From assembly GCF_020400825.1 (NCBI RefSeq), contig NZ_JAINVH010000010.1, positions 1 to 64,000 on the forward strand: a stretch of 64,000 nucleotides of DNA, read 5' to 3'. Shown here piece after piece: positions 7,851 to 17,789 of this stretch (positions are counted from its first letter, which is position 1; every line of letters begins with the position of its first letter). The position numbers and the translations under genes were made by a program. The notes below the pieces were generated by a model. It worked only from the letters and a program-made list of their open reading frames with translations. It searched no databases and was not told where the DNA came from. Source of the stretch: Streptomyces sp. HPF1205. GTDB taxonomy: Bacteria; Actinomycetota; Actinomycetes; Streptomycetales; Streptomycetaceae.

Positions 7851-8662
7851 ACAACCTGCACCGCGAACTCGCGCCGATCTCCGCCGCCGCCTGGGCCGAC
7901 CTGGAGGCCGAGGCGCGGCGCACCTTCAAACGCCATGTGGCCGGCCGGCGCGTCGTCGACGTGCCGGAGCCGGCCGGAGCCGATCTGGCGGCGGTGGCCA
8001 CCGGCCACCTCGATGCCCTGGCCGCGCCCGCCGACGGCGTCGTCGCGCACACCCGGCGGTCCCAGCCCGTGGTCGAGCTGCGGGTCCCCTTCACCGTCGA
8101 CCGCGGCCAGGTCGACGACGTGGAACGCGGAGCCAAGGACGCCGACTGGCAGCCCGTCAAGGACGCCGCCCGGCAGCTCGCCCACGCCGAGGACCGCGTC
8201 GTCTTCGAGGGCTACCCCGCCGCCGGGATCACCGGCATCCGGGCGGGTTCGTCCAACCCGCGGCTGTCCCTGCCCGCCGACGTCCGCGACTACCCCAACG
8301 CCATCGCCCAGGCCGTGACCGCCCTGCGGCTCGCCGGTGTGGACGGCGCGTACTCGCTGGCGCTGAGCGCCGACGCCTACACGGCGGTCAGCGAGACCTC
8401 CGACCACGGCTACCCCATCCACGAGCACATCGCCCGGCTGCTGGACGGCGAGATCATCTGGGCGCCGGCCATCGACGGCGCCTTCCTGCTGTCCACCCGC
8501 GGCGGCGACTTCGAACTGGTCCTGGGCCAGGACGTCTCCATCGGTTACCTGTCCCACGACGCGACCACCATCGACCTGTACTTCCAGGAGACGCTCACCT
8601 TCCTGGTCCACACCTCGGAGGCGAGCGTCGCCCTCGGCCCGGCGGCGCCCGGCGGCGCGTAG
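7847..8662 (+). CDS. Encapsulin shell protein (family 1, linocin/CFP29-type)
   Basis: The 271-residue length and sequence fit family-1 encapsulins, which have the HK97 phage-capsid fold. Recognisable segments are the N-terminal ISAAAWADLEAEARRTFKRH helix, DWQPVKDAARQLAHAEDRVVF, GYPIHEHIARLL, and the C-terminal LGQDVSIGYLSHD followed by the LYFQETLTFLV strand. Shells of this size normally assemble as 60-mers about 24 nm across (family knowledge, not visible here). The N-terminal helix forms the pocket for the cargo tail of the upstream peroxidase. The GTG start overlaps the peroxidase stop. A hairpin 17 bases after the stop closes the two-gene operon. Confidence 0.97.
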   Translation: MNNLHRELAPISAAAWADLEAEARRTFKRHVAGRRVVDVPEPAGADLAAVATGHLDALAAPADGVVAHTRRSQPVVELRVPFTVDRGQVDDVERGAKDADWQPVKDAARQLAHAEDRVVFEGYPAAGITGIRAGSSNPRLSLPADVRDYPNAIAQAVTALRLAGVDGAYSLALSADAYTAVSETSDHGYPIHEHIARLLDGEIIWAPAIDGAFLLSTRGGDFELVLGQDVSIGYLSHDATTIDLYFQETLTFLVHTSEASVALGPAAPGGA

Positions 8663-8679
8663 GAAGCCGCTTCCGGCGC

Positions 8680-8708
8680 GGACCGCGGCCACCGGCCGAC
8701 CGCGGTCC
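8680..8708 (+). terminator. Terminator of the dyp-encapsulin operon
   Basis: GGACCGCGG (8680-8688) pairs with CCGCGGTCC (8700-8708) around an 11-base loop just after the encapsulin stop. Confidence 0.6.
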
Positions 8709-8914
8709 ACGGCCCGGATCGCCGCCGGACACGCCCGCCCTCGCCCGCCGTCGCGCGTACGGGGGCCCGGCCGGGCTCGGCGCGCGCGGGTGCGGCCGGA
8801 CCCCCGGCCGCCGGCCGCGCCCGCCCGCGCCGCGATCCCGGCCGGTCGAGGCTCCGCCGCCGGGAATCCGCCGCTCGCCGCCGCGCGAGGGTCGCGGACC
8901 GTCCCGGGCGGCCG

Positions 8915-9352
8915 TCAGTACGACTGGAGCTCCCACAGGTTGCCGTCGGGGTCGCGAACGTGGGCGGTGCGCAGGCCCGGTCCCCACGCGGGCCGGTCGA
9001 CCGGTCCCGCGACGCCTTCGGCTCCGTGGGACAGGCACAGGGCGTACCCGGCGTCCACGTCGTCCACCCGGCTGACCAGCATGGCGGCGTCCTGCGAGGG
9101 GGCCGCGGCCAGCAGGCCGGAGGTGCCGGCCACGGCGGCCAGGGCCTGCCTGTCGAACAGCGCCAGCGCCCCCTGCCGGTCCACGTCCCAGGCGGCGTAC
9201 GGGCCCTGCCCGTCTCCTCGCGCCAGCCGCGCTCCGAGCAGGCGCGGCAGGACGGCGTCGTAGAAGCGGAAGCACTCGGCGAACCGGGTCACCAGCAGGC
9301 GGGGGTGCAGCGCGTCCATGCCACTCGCGTCCATTCGTAGGTGCGGACTCAT
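8915..9352 (-). CDS. VOC (glyoxalase/bleomycin-resistance-like) family protein
   Basis: The 145-residue protein has the two-module VOC layout. It begins HPRLLVTRFAECFRFYDAVLP (first beta-alpha module) and ends HVRDPDGNLWELQSY, the hallmark C-terminal DPDGN-E strand. The Glu in WEL is the usual metal-ligand position; the other ligands are less clear. Function could be a dioxygenase, isomerase or binding/resistance protein; the substrate is unknown. It is divergent from a MarR regulator only 27 bases away, which suggests the regulator controls it. ATG at 9352 is used; an internal ATG 11 codons later (MDALHPRLL) is also possible. Confidence 0.85.
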   Translation of the reverse strand: MSPHLRMDASGMDALHPRLLVTRFAECFRFYDAVLPRLLGARLARGDGQGPYAAWDVDRQGALALFDRQALAAVAGTSGLLAAAPSQDAAMLVSRVDDVDAGYALCLSHGAEGVAGPVDRPAWGPGLRTAHVRDPDGNLWELQSY

Positions 9353-9379
9353 GATTGGTGCTCACCATACAATAGGGGC
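9353..9379. promoter_or_regulatory. Shared divergent promoter/operator with dyad TGGTG-CT-CACCA
   Basis: The 27-base gap contains an inverted repeat (TGGTG 9356-9360, CACCA 9363-9367) and a -10-like TACAAT at 9368-9373. The seven bases to the ATG at 9380 put the expected transcription start at the A of ATG. MarR proteins usually bind such dyads and autoregulate. Confidence 0.5.
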
Positions 9380-9808
9380 ATGACGCAGACGCCCCCCACC
9401 TTGACCGCGCTGACCACCTACCTCCTGTCCCAGGCGGGAAAGGCCGCCCGCGGGCTGATGGCCGAGCGCCTGGCGGCCGAGGGGCTGCGCCTGTGGCACA
9501 TGGCGACCCTTGCCGCCCTCGCCGACTTCGGCTCCCAGGCCCAGCGGGAGCTCGGCGAGCGGCTCGCCGTCCACCCCAGCGACATGGCCAAGGTCCTGGA
9601 GGAACTGGCGGCCGGCGGCCTGGTCGAGCGCGATCGCGACCCGGCCGACCGCCGGCGCGTGCTGGTCACCCTCACCCCGGCGGGGCGGCGGGCGCTGGAC
9701 CACCAGACAGCGCAGGCCCTCGCCGTCCAGGACTCCGTTCTGGCGCCCCTGTCGCCCGGCGAGCGGTCGGAACTGCACCGGCTGCTGCTGCGCGTGTACC
9801 GCCGCTGA
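9380..9808 (+). CDS. MarR-family transcriptional regulator
   Basis: The 142-residue protein is a typical MarR winged helix: dimerisation helix at the N-terminus, HTH around QRELGERLAVHPSDMAKVLEELAAGGLV, and the wing signature RDPADRRRVLVTLTPAGRR. It is divergent from the VOC-family gene across a 27-base intergenic region carrying a dyad, the classic layout for a MarR repressor controlling itself and its neighbour. The only Shine-Dalgarno-like bases (AGGGG, 9374-9378) end one base before the ATG, too close for normal use, so a leaderless transcript is likely. The ligand is unknown. Confidence 0.92.
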   Translation: MTQTPPTLTALTTYLLSQAGKAARGLMAERLAAEGLRLWHMATLAALADFGSQAQRELGERLAVHPSDMAKVLEELAAGGLVERDRDPADRRRVLVTLTPAGRRALDHQTAQALAVQDSVLAPLSPGERSELHRLLLRVYRR

Positions 9809-9878
9809 CCCGTCGTCCCGCGGGGGCGGCCGCCGTGCCGGGCGCGCTCCCGTACCTCGTGACGGGCTCGCGTACCTC

Positions 9879-9907
9879 TTGACAGGTCCCTGCTCCACTG
9901 GCGTGAT
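9879..9907 (+). promoter_or_regulatory. Putative promoter of the GH3 beta-glucosidase gene
   Basis: TTGACA at 9879-9884 is a perfect -35 box. Seventeen bases later comes CGTGAT (9902-9907), a weak -10. The CebR-type operator begins at 9907, directly over the -10/start region. Confidence 0.5.
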
Positions 9908-9920
9908 GGGAGCGCTCCCA
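9907..9920. promoter_or_regulatory. CebR-type operator
   Basis: TGGGAGCGCTCCCA is an exact match to the 14-bp palindrome bound by CebR, the LacI-family cello-oligosaccharide regulator of Streptomyces. It lies 26 bases upstream of a beta-glucosidase gene and overlaps its predicted promoter, as expected for cellobiose-relieved repression. Confidence 0.9.
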
Positions 9921-9946
9921 TACATCCCCCCCACACGGAGTCCCCC

Positions 9947-12238
<2,292 letters not shown>

Positions 12239-12257
12239 CGGCGGGCGGGAAAGAGCC

Positions 12258-12298
12258 GCGCCGTGGGACCGCCGGGCGAACCGGCGGCCCCACGGCGC
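12258..12298. terminator. Bidirectional terminator between convergent genes
   Basis: GCGCCGTGGG-A-CCGCCGG (12258-12275) pairs with CCGGCGG-C-CCCACGGCGC (12281-12298) around the loop GCGAA. It sits between the rightward GH3 gene and the leftward nucleotidyltransferase gene. Confidence 0.8.
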
Positions 12299-12325
12299 CT
12301 CCTCACCGGGCCGGGGGCCGGCGCC

Positions 12326-13021
12326 TCACGCCGCGTCCTGCGCGCCGGCGGTGTAGAAGTGGCGGCGCACGCGGCGCAGCCACGCCTCCGCCGGGGCCTC
12401 GTCGGGGCGCTCGGGCAGCGGGCTGCGGGCCGCGGCGAACAGCTCCTGGTACTTCTCCAGGACCGGCAGGGCCGCCATACCGTCCCGCGCGACCCGCTCC
12501 CCGAAGTCGACGTACTCCCGCGGGTCGTCGACGCGGATCTCCAAACGGCCCGTGGTGTACAGCAGGTAGCCCTGCCGGCACAGGCGCAGCAAGTGCCGGG
12601 CGTGCTTGGCCGTGCGCTTCCGGGTGTCCGCCGAGAACGATCCGTCGCCCCGCTCGTACAGCCGCTTGAACTGCTGGGTCGCGTATCCGAGATAGGCGTC
12701 GCGGACGCGCCCGGCGGACAGCAGCGAGGAGCGTATCCCGATGAGTTCGTCGCCCAGCGGCGTCCGCACCTCGTACAGCTCGTCGGGCAGCCATACGAGT
12801 TCCATGACGGTGGGGTTGCCGCCGAGGGCCAGCCGGCACCACTTCGCCGCCTCGTGGAGGGTGCGGTCGGGGCGGGTCGTGACGCGGGAGTCCTTCGGGG
12901 CGTGCAGGCCGTGGAGATCCTCCGTGGCCGCGGCGAACACGCCGAGACGGTCGATGTCGGAACCGTCGTGGGCGAGGCCGTAGGCGGTGGATCCCACGAT
13001 GCCGGACAGCAGGACGTTCAC
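12326..13021 (-). CDS. DNA polymerase beta-superfamily nucleotidyltransferase (RlaP-like)
   Basis: The 231-residue protein opens with the nucleotidyltransferase signature LLSGIVGSTAYGLAHDGSDIDRLGVF, where the GS and D-x-D (SDID) residues bind the nucleotide phosphate and metal. The rest, with PTVMELVWLP, RTAKHARHLLRL and YLLYTTGRL, matches the RlaP/COG3541 family of predicted nucleotidyltransferases, some of which sit next to RNA-repair genes. No RtcB or other repair gene is nearby. The substrate is unknown. The start is GTG at 13021; the G-S motif begins only seven residues in, so an upstream start is unnecessary. Confidence 0.8.
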   Translation of the reverse strand: MNVLLSGIVGSTAYGLAHDGSDIDRLGVFAAATEDLHGLHAPKDSRVTTRPDRTLHEAAKWCRLALGGNPTVMELVWLPDELYEVRTPLGDELIGIRSSLLSAGRVRDAYLGYATQQFKRLYERGDGSFSADTRKRTAKHARHLLRLCRQGYLLYTTGRLEIRVDDPREYVDFGERVARDGMAALPVLEKYQELFAAARSPLPERPDEAPAEAWLRRVRRHFYTAGAQDAA

Positions 13022-13200
13022 ACGGGCCTCCCGGGCCGGGGCTCCTGAGCCGGCCCCTTCGAGTCGGGCTTCCTGAGTTGGGCTGTGCCCGTGATCGTCT
13101 CGCGCCGCGGCGCCCGCGGTCGACCGGGTTTCCGCGTCCCCGCGTCCCCGCGTTTCCGCGTGGTGGGCGTCGCGCTCGGGGGCCGGGTGGCGGCACGCGG

Positions 13201-13230
13201 CGACCGCCCGGCCGCGGGGCCGGGCGGTCG
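13201..13230 (-). terminator. Terminator hairpin 2 after the Ig-repeat surface protein gene
   Basis: CGACCGCCCGGCC (13201-13213) pairs perfectly with GGCCGGGCGGTCG (13218-13230) around GCGG. It is the distal of two hairpins downstream of the leftward gene ending at 13301. Confidence 0.7.
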
Positions 13231-13241
13231 GTCGTTCGGTG

Positions 13242-13270
13242 CCGGGGATCGTCGTCCGGACGATCCCCGG
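13242..13270 (-). terminator. Terminator hairpin 1 after the Ig-repeat surface protein gene
   Basis: CCGGGGATCGTC (13242-13253) pairs with GACGATCCCCGG (13259-13270) around GTCCG. It lies 30 bases after the stop of the leftward gene, making a tandem terminator with 13201-13230. Confidence 0.7.
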
Positions 13271-13300
13271 ACACCGTGGTGCGGTGGCGCGGTGGCGCGG

Positions 13301-15421
13301 TCAGCAGTTGTGGATGTCGCTGGTGGCCGAGCCGATCTTGACGTCGAGCAGGCCGAGGCCGAGCGGGCTGGCCTTGATGTGGACGGCGTTGACCTCCAGG
13401 CCCTGGTCGGCGCCGGCCACCGGGAGTTGCTCGTTGAGGACCAGCGTGACGCCCAGGACCGAGATGACGGTGTTGGGCGCGGGGTGGATGTTCAGGTTGA
13501 CGGCCACGCCCCCGACGGTGATCGAGGTGACGGTGACCGCTCCCGTGGAGCCGGTGCACCGGGTCTGCGAGGACGCCTGCACCAGGCCGACCTTGATGAC
13601 CGGGATCCCGACGATCCCGACGGTCGCGTCCTGGACGGAGGCGGTGGCCGTGGAGGTCGCGGGGTCCAGCGCGGTGACCACACTGGCGCACAGGGTGTGC
13701 GCGCTGATCAGGCCGGACAGGGTGGCCACGCACGGCGGGGCGTGGGTGCCCGCCGTCGCGGTCGAGACCGGCCCGGTGTCCGGGGTCGGCGAGACGGTGA
13801 CCAGACCGCCGGCGGCCAGGCCGTACGCACGCCCGGTCAGGTACGTGAAGCGGAGCGTGGCCGTCGCCGTGGCCGGCCGGTAATAGGAGTCGCCGGCGAA
13901 GACCGCGGTGACCGGCACGCTGGTGGTCGGCGAGGGCTGGTCGACGTTCGCCAGGGTGCACGAGACGTTGCCTGCGGTGTCGGTGACACCGGAGCAAACT
14001 TGCGCGGACGCGCCCGAGCCGAGAGTGAAGGTGACGGTCCTGGTCGCGATCGGGGTGTCGCCGTCCTCCTTGAGCACACCGGACAGGGTGAGCGGCTCGC
14101 CGTTGGCAGCGCGGGTCGGGCCCGTATAGGCGAGGGTGGTCTCTTCGAGGGTGACCGTGAATCCGGCACTCGCCGAAGCCGCGGTGTCCGTCGCGTCGCC
14201 GGCGAACGACGCGGTCAGCGGGTACGTGCCGGCCGCTTCCGCCGGTGTGAGGGAGCAGGACGCGATTCCCGCGGCGTCCGTGGTCGCCGTGCAGGTCTCG
14301 GCGCCGTTCAGGGCGAATGTGACGCTTCGCCCGGCCAGCGGGCCGCCGCTGTCGCTCAAGGCCGCCGACACGGTGGCCGGGTCGTCGAAGTCACCGGTCG
14401 TGGAGCCCGCGGAGACGGCCAGGTGTGCCTGCCGCTTCTGCCAGACGACGGCGACGTCGTTGGAGGTGATCGTCCCGGCCGGGTTGGCCGTACCGGCCGT
14501 GAGCGTGTCGGTCCCGACGGTGCTGCCGCTGTACGAGAAGGTGGCGACGCCGTCGGAGTCGGTGGTGGCGGTGCCCTTCAGTCCGGCGTCGGGTCCTGAG
14601 GTGGCGGCGAACGAGATCGCCGCGCCCTGCAGGCCGGTGCCGCAGGTGTTGGCCAGGGTGGCCTTCACCGTCGCGGTCGACCCGATGGGCAGGGTCTGCG
14701 TGGGCGGGGCCAGCACCAAGGTGGCGCCGGGACACGGCAGGCTCCCGACCGACGTCCACTGCGTCGACTCGTTGGTGCCGGCGGGGCAGGAGGCGAGGTC
14801 GACGCCGCCGGTGTTGATGACCTTGCCCGTGTCGGTGAACACCTGCGCCGTGCCGTTGATCGAGGCGTCCACTTCCGGTACGACACCCGACTGGCCGCAG
14901 TTGCCCGACCAGCTCGCCCCGTTCGGCCCGATGTCGGAGGTGTCGAAGAGGCCGCTGGTGTTGTCGCACCCGCTGGAGGCCCCGCCGGCGGTCTGCGCGA
15001 TGATGAACTGCTGTCCGGGGGGCAGCACGGTGCCGTGCGGCCACAGGTCGAACACGCAGGTGCTGAGCCTGACCCGCACCGAGTCGAGGGTGACCGGCGC
15101 CGGGGAGTTGTTCACGAAGCGGACCGCGCCGCCGTCGAAGCTGCAGCCGCCGTGGCAGCCGGCGAAGATGACGCCCGGGGAACCGTCCCAGGGCGTCGGG
15201 AAGTTGGCGGGGTCGGCGCGCAGGTTGTCCGCGTAGCCGACGAAGACGTCGAGGCTGGAGGACGCGGCGGTGGCGGCCGGGCGGGGCTTCGCGGCGGCGT
15301 GGCCGGTTCCCGTGGCGGCCTGCGCCCTGGTGAGCGGGCTCGCGACGAGTGCCGCGAGGACCAGCGCCATGATGCCGAGGACGGCAGGGATCGCGCGCAG
15401 CGGGGAGCGGGTCCGTGTCAT
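13301..15421 (-). CDS. Secreted Ig-repeat surface protein, choice-of-anchor P type
   Basis: The 706-residue protein has a signal peptide (residues 1-36, ending RAQAA). An N-terminal lamin-tail-like domain follows (FVNNSPAPVTLDSVRVRL, LPPGQQFIIAQ) with several cysteines. Then come three or so Ig-like domains with paired cysteines and the usual AGDATDTAASAS and AGDSYYRPATATA ends. A C-terminal region with AYGLAAGGLVTVSPTPDTG fits the actinobacterial choice-of-anchor P family. It ends at a terminal Cys (IHNC). No LPxTG or membrane anchor is visible, so surface retention would rely on the C-terminal module. A structural or adhesive cell-surface role is inferred. The ATG overlaps the stop of a 69-residue leader ORF (ATGA). 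Confidence 0.8.
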   Translation of the reverse strand: MTRTRSPLRAIPAVLGIMALVLAALVASPLTRAQAATGTGHAAAKPRPAATAASSSLDVFVGYADNLRADPANFPTPWDGSPGVIFAGCHGGCSFDGGAVRFVNNSPAPVTLDSVRVRLSTCVFDLWPHGTVLPPGQQFIIAQTAGGASSGCDNTSGLFDTSDIGPNGASWSGNCGQSGVVPEVDASINGTAQVFTDTGKVINTGGVDLASCPAGTNESTQWTSVGSLPCPGATLVLAPPTQTLPIGSTATVKATLANTCGTGLQGAAISFAATSGPDAGLKGTATTDSDGVATFSYSGSTVGTDTLTAGTANPAGTITSNDVAVVWQKRQAHLAVSAGSTTGDFDDPATVSAALSDSGGPLAGRSVTFALNGAETCTATTDAAGIASCSLTPAEAAGTYPLTASFAGDATDTAASASAGFTVTLEETTLAYTGPTRAANGEPLTLSGVLKEDGDTPIATRTVTFTLGSGASAQVCSGVTDTAGNVSCTLANVDQPSPTTSVPVTAVFAGDSYYRPATATATLRFTYLTGRAYGLAAGGLVTVSPTPDTGPVSTATAGTHAPPCVATLSGLISAHTLCASVVTALDPATSTATASVQDATVGIVGIPVIKVGLVQASSQTRCTGSTGAVTVTSITVGGVAVNLNIHPAPNTVISVLGVTLVLNEQLPVAGADQGLEVNAVHIKASPLGLGLLDVKIGSATSDIHNC

Positions 15422-15627
15422 CCCGCGCTCCCGTGGCGTACGCCGGCGCCCCGGTCGCCTCGGCACCCGCCCGGACGGACCTCGTGGGCGGGGGCGGCGC
15501 GGTGCTCGGGCCGGAGCGGGTGCCCGGCCGGGACCGGCCGTGCCGGTGCCAGGCGTTGTGCGGCCCGGACCGGGCGCGGCCGGGAGCCGGCCCGGACGCC
15601 GGGCGGTGATAAGCGGCCTATGCGCAT
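15418..15627 (-). CDS. Possible 69-residue leader ORF with a TTA codon
   Basis: The ORF starts at an ATG that follows a near-perfect AGGAGG by seven bases, the strongest ribosome-binding site in this region. Its stop overlaps the start of the surface-protein gene (ATGA), the usual arrangement for translational coupling. Codon 6 is TTA, the rare leucine codon read by the bldA tRNA in Streptomyces. The protein (MRIGRLSPPGVRAG...) is Arg/Pro-rich with no recognisable domain. It may be a regulatory leader rather than a functional protein. Third-position G+C is somewhat lower than in neighbours, so coding status is uncertain. Confidence 0.4.
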   Translation of the reverse strand: MRIGRLSPPGVRAGSRPRPVRAAQRLAPARPVPAGHPLRPEHRAAPAHEVRPGGCRGDRGAGVRHGSAG

Positions 15628-16099
15628 GCTGTTCCTCCTGGTGTGGACGTCGCGGCCTCCGGCCGCGACGCACGGCACCGCGCCCTCCTCGGGCACGGTC
15701 GGCCGGCACTGATCAGGGGTCGTCCCCTCCCCCGCGGAACTGCTCGGAACCCCCCTCACAGCACGACCCGCCTCCTGCGCCGGAAGCCCCGGAAAGCCCC
15801 GGGGCCCCGGGAGCCGCGGGAGCCTTCGGGGGTCCGAAAGCCCCGGCAGCCCCCAAGGGGGCGGGAGGCGGCGTCCGTTCGGAGTGCGGCCACCCCGAGC
15901 GGGCGGCTCAGCTTGGCATGGATGGATCAGATCATTCGTGAGTTGCCGGAGTATTCCCCCTAATGGGGGAACAGGGCGGTTTCAGGGCGTCAACCATGCA
16001 CCGCGGTCGGCGGTGGACCGCCCGGCGCGCGGGACGCGTGCGCCACCGCTGCCGGGTGAGCGCTCCCCCTCGGGGGCCCGGCGGCGCGCGGCGCCGCCG
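15628..16099. other. Intergenic region upstream of the surface-protein gene
   Basis: No gene is supported. The stretch contains Gly/Pro-type G+C-rich repeats near 15775-15870 and a less G+C-rich patch with TATTCCCCCTAATGGGGGAA (15951-15970), whose TTCCCCC and GGGGGAA arms form a 7-bp dyad, possibly an operator or promoter region. Confidence 0.45.
16080..16098 (-). terminator. Terminator of the MOSC-protein gene
   Basis: GGCGGCGC (16080-16087) pairs with GCGCCGCC (16091-16098) around GCG, directly after the TAG stop at 16100-16102 of the leftward gene. Confidence 0.55.
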
Positions 16100-16927
16100 C
16101 TACAGCTCGGACTCCCCCCAGGAGGCGACGCCCACCTCGTCGCCCACGGACAGCTTGCCGGTCCCGAGCACGGCGAACTTCACGCCGAACGCGACGCCGC
16201 CCCCGGCCGCCCGCCGGTAGCCGGCCAGGGTGCGCAGCGGCTCGGGGCCGGTTTTCGCCCCTTCCGCCTGGTCGACCGTCGTGACGACGCAGCGGATGGC
16301 GAGTTTGGCGTAGCCGAGTTCCACGCCGCCGATGCGGACCCGCCGGATCCTGTCCTCGGCGTGGGGTTCGTCCCATCCGTCGACGACGATGTTCGGGCGG
16401 AACCGGTCGACGGGCAGTGCTGGGGCCCCGCGTTCGGCCATGCGCGCGTTGAGCAGGCCGAGCGCCACGCGCGACACGAGGTGCACGGCGCAACTGTCGG
16501 CGTAGCCCGAGGTGCCGGGCGTGCGGCCATCGGTGACCCGGTCGTGCTCCGGCGGTACGCGCACCAGCCTGCTCGGTGCGCCGAGGAACTCCGACAGCCA
16601 GCCGGCGGCCTCGTCGCCCTGGTCGATTCCCTTGAAAGGCGCCGCGAACAGCGTCACGTCCCGTCGCGCACCGGATGTGTCCACCTCGACGGCCAGCGGG
16701 TCCAGGCCCGGTCCGCGCAGGGTGAGGCGGCTGCCGTCCGCACTGGTCGCGGGGCGGATCAGCGCGAGGCGCGGAGTGCGGCGCTGGCTGCGGAAGACGC
16801 CCTCGGCGGTGGTGACCATGAAGCTGCGGTCGTGCGCGATCCCCGCGGACGTCACCTCGGCCTCGTCCACCCGCACGCCGGCGCACCCTTTGACGGGGTA
16901 GTACGACAACTCGACGACCCTGGCCAC
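16100..16927 (-). CDS. MOSC domain-containing protein (YcbX-like)
   Basis: The 275-residue protein has an N-terminal MOSC beta-barrel (VVELSYYPVKGCAGVRVDEAEV, then GIAHDRSFMVTTAEGVFRSQRR) and a C-terminal MOSC domain. The conserved Cys of molybdenum-cofactor sulfurase C-terminal domains is likely the one in ADSCAVHLVSR. VDRFRPNIVVDG and TVDQAEGAKTGPEPLRTLAGYR are characteristic of YcbX/mARC-like oxidoreductases, which bind Mo-cofactor and reduce N-hydroxylated compounds. No fused ferredoxin domain is present, so an external electron donor is needed. The start is GTG at 16927. Confidence 0.88.
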   Translation of the reverse strand: MARVVELSYYPVKGCAGVRVDEAEVTSAGIAHDRSFMVTTAEGVFRSQRRTPRLALIRPATSADGSRLTLRGPGLDPLAVEVDTSGARRDVTLFAAPFKGIDQGDEAAGWLSEFLGAPSRLVRVPPEHDRVTDGRTPGTSGYADSCAVHLVSRVALGLLNARMAERGAPALPVDRFRPNIVVDGWDEPHAEDRIRRVRIGGVELGYAKLAIRCVVTTVDQAEGAKTGPEPLRTLAGYRRAAGGGVAFGVKFAVLGTGKLSVGDEVGVASWGESEL

Positions 16928-17100
16928 CCGTCCCCCTCGCCGCGCGCCGCCCGCTTGGCTCCAGCCCGACCGTACGGGTGCGGGCGGGGCGCCGACAAGC
17001 GGTTTCCCGCCGTGCCGGGGCGCCCTGACGTCTCACCGTGCCCGAGGGCCGGGTGGCCGTCGTCAGCCGCGGCTCGCGGTCGTGCGGTCGCCGGTACGCG

Positions 17101-17589
17101 TCACAACGCGCGGTGCATGATGTGCAGGCCGACGTAGCCCTTCGCCGGGTGGCGGAAACCCTCCGGGAGGGTGCCGAGGATGTCGAAGCCGAGGGAGCGG
17201 TACAGCCGCACCGCGCGGTCGTTCGTCTCCACCACCGCGTTGAACTGCATCGCGCGGTAGCCCGCCGCCCGCGCCCACTCCAGCGTGTACGCGCACAGCG
17301 CGCGCCCCACGCCCTGTCCGGAACGCGCCGGGTCCACCATGTAGCTGGCGCCGGCGATGTGCGACCCGTTGCCCATGTGGTTGCGGTTCATCTTCGCGGT
17401 GCCGAGGACCGTCCCCGAGTCGTCCACCGCGACGACCGTCCGGCCGGGCGGTGGCAGCAGCCACCAGTCACGGCCCTCGTCCTCGCCGAGGTCGGTCGGA
17501 TAGGTGAACGTCTCGCCCGCGGCGACAATGGTGCGGAAGAACGGCCAGATGGCCGGCCAGTCCCCCGCGTCCGCTTCCCTGATCAGCAC
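17101..17589 (-). CDS. GNAT-family N-acetyltransferase
   Basis: The 162-residue protein has the GNAT order: IREADAGDWPAIWPFFRTI at the N-terminus, the acetyl-CoA pyrophosphate loop in DPARSGQGVGRALCAYTLEWA (Q/RxxGxG/A), and the C-terminal NAVVETNDRAVRLYRSLGF motif. It is closest in pattern to the phosphinothricin/YncA-type subgroup, but the substrate is not established. The GTG at 17589 starts the protein exactly at the first beta-strand; upstream in-frame sequence is Arg/Gly-rich and unlikely to be coding. Confidence 0.9.
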   Translation of the reverse strand: MLIREADAGDWPAIWPFFRTIVAAGETFTYPTDLGEDEGRDWWLLPPPGRTVVAVDDSGTVLGTAKMNRNHMGNGSHIAGASYMVDPARSGQGVGRALCAYTLEWARAAGYRAMQFNAVVETNDRAVRLYRSLGFDILGTLPEGFRHPAKGYVGLHIMHRAL

Positions 17590-17789
17590 GGGGACAGCAT
17601 GCCGCGCGCCGGCGCGCCCTCCAAACGCTTTTCGCCTGCCGCGCCGCGACCGGCGGGAGGGCAACGCGCAGGCCCGCGTCAGAACTGTGTCATCGCTTCC
17701 TCAGGCCGCGCCCGCACCCGCCGCGCGGCGGCCTAGCCTTCCTGCGTTCGGTCAACTGTCCGCTCGTTTCAGCAGATTGAGGCGGTACC

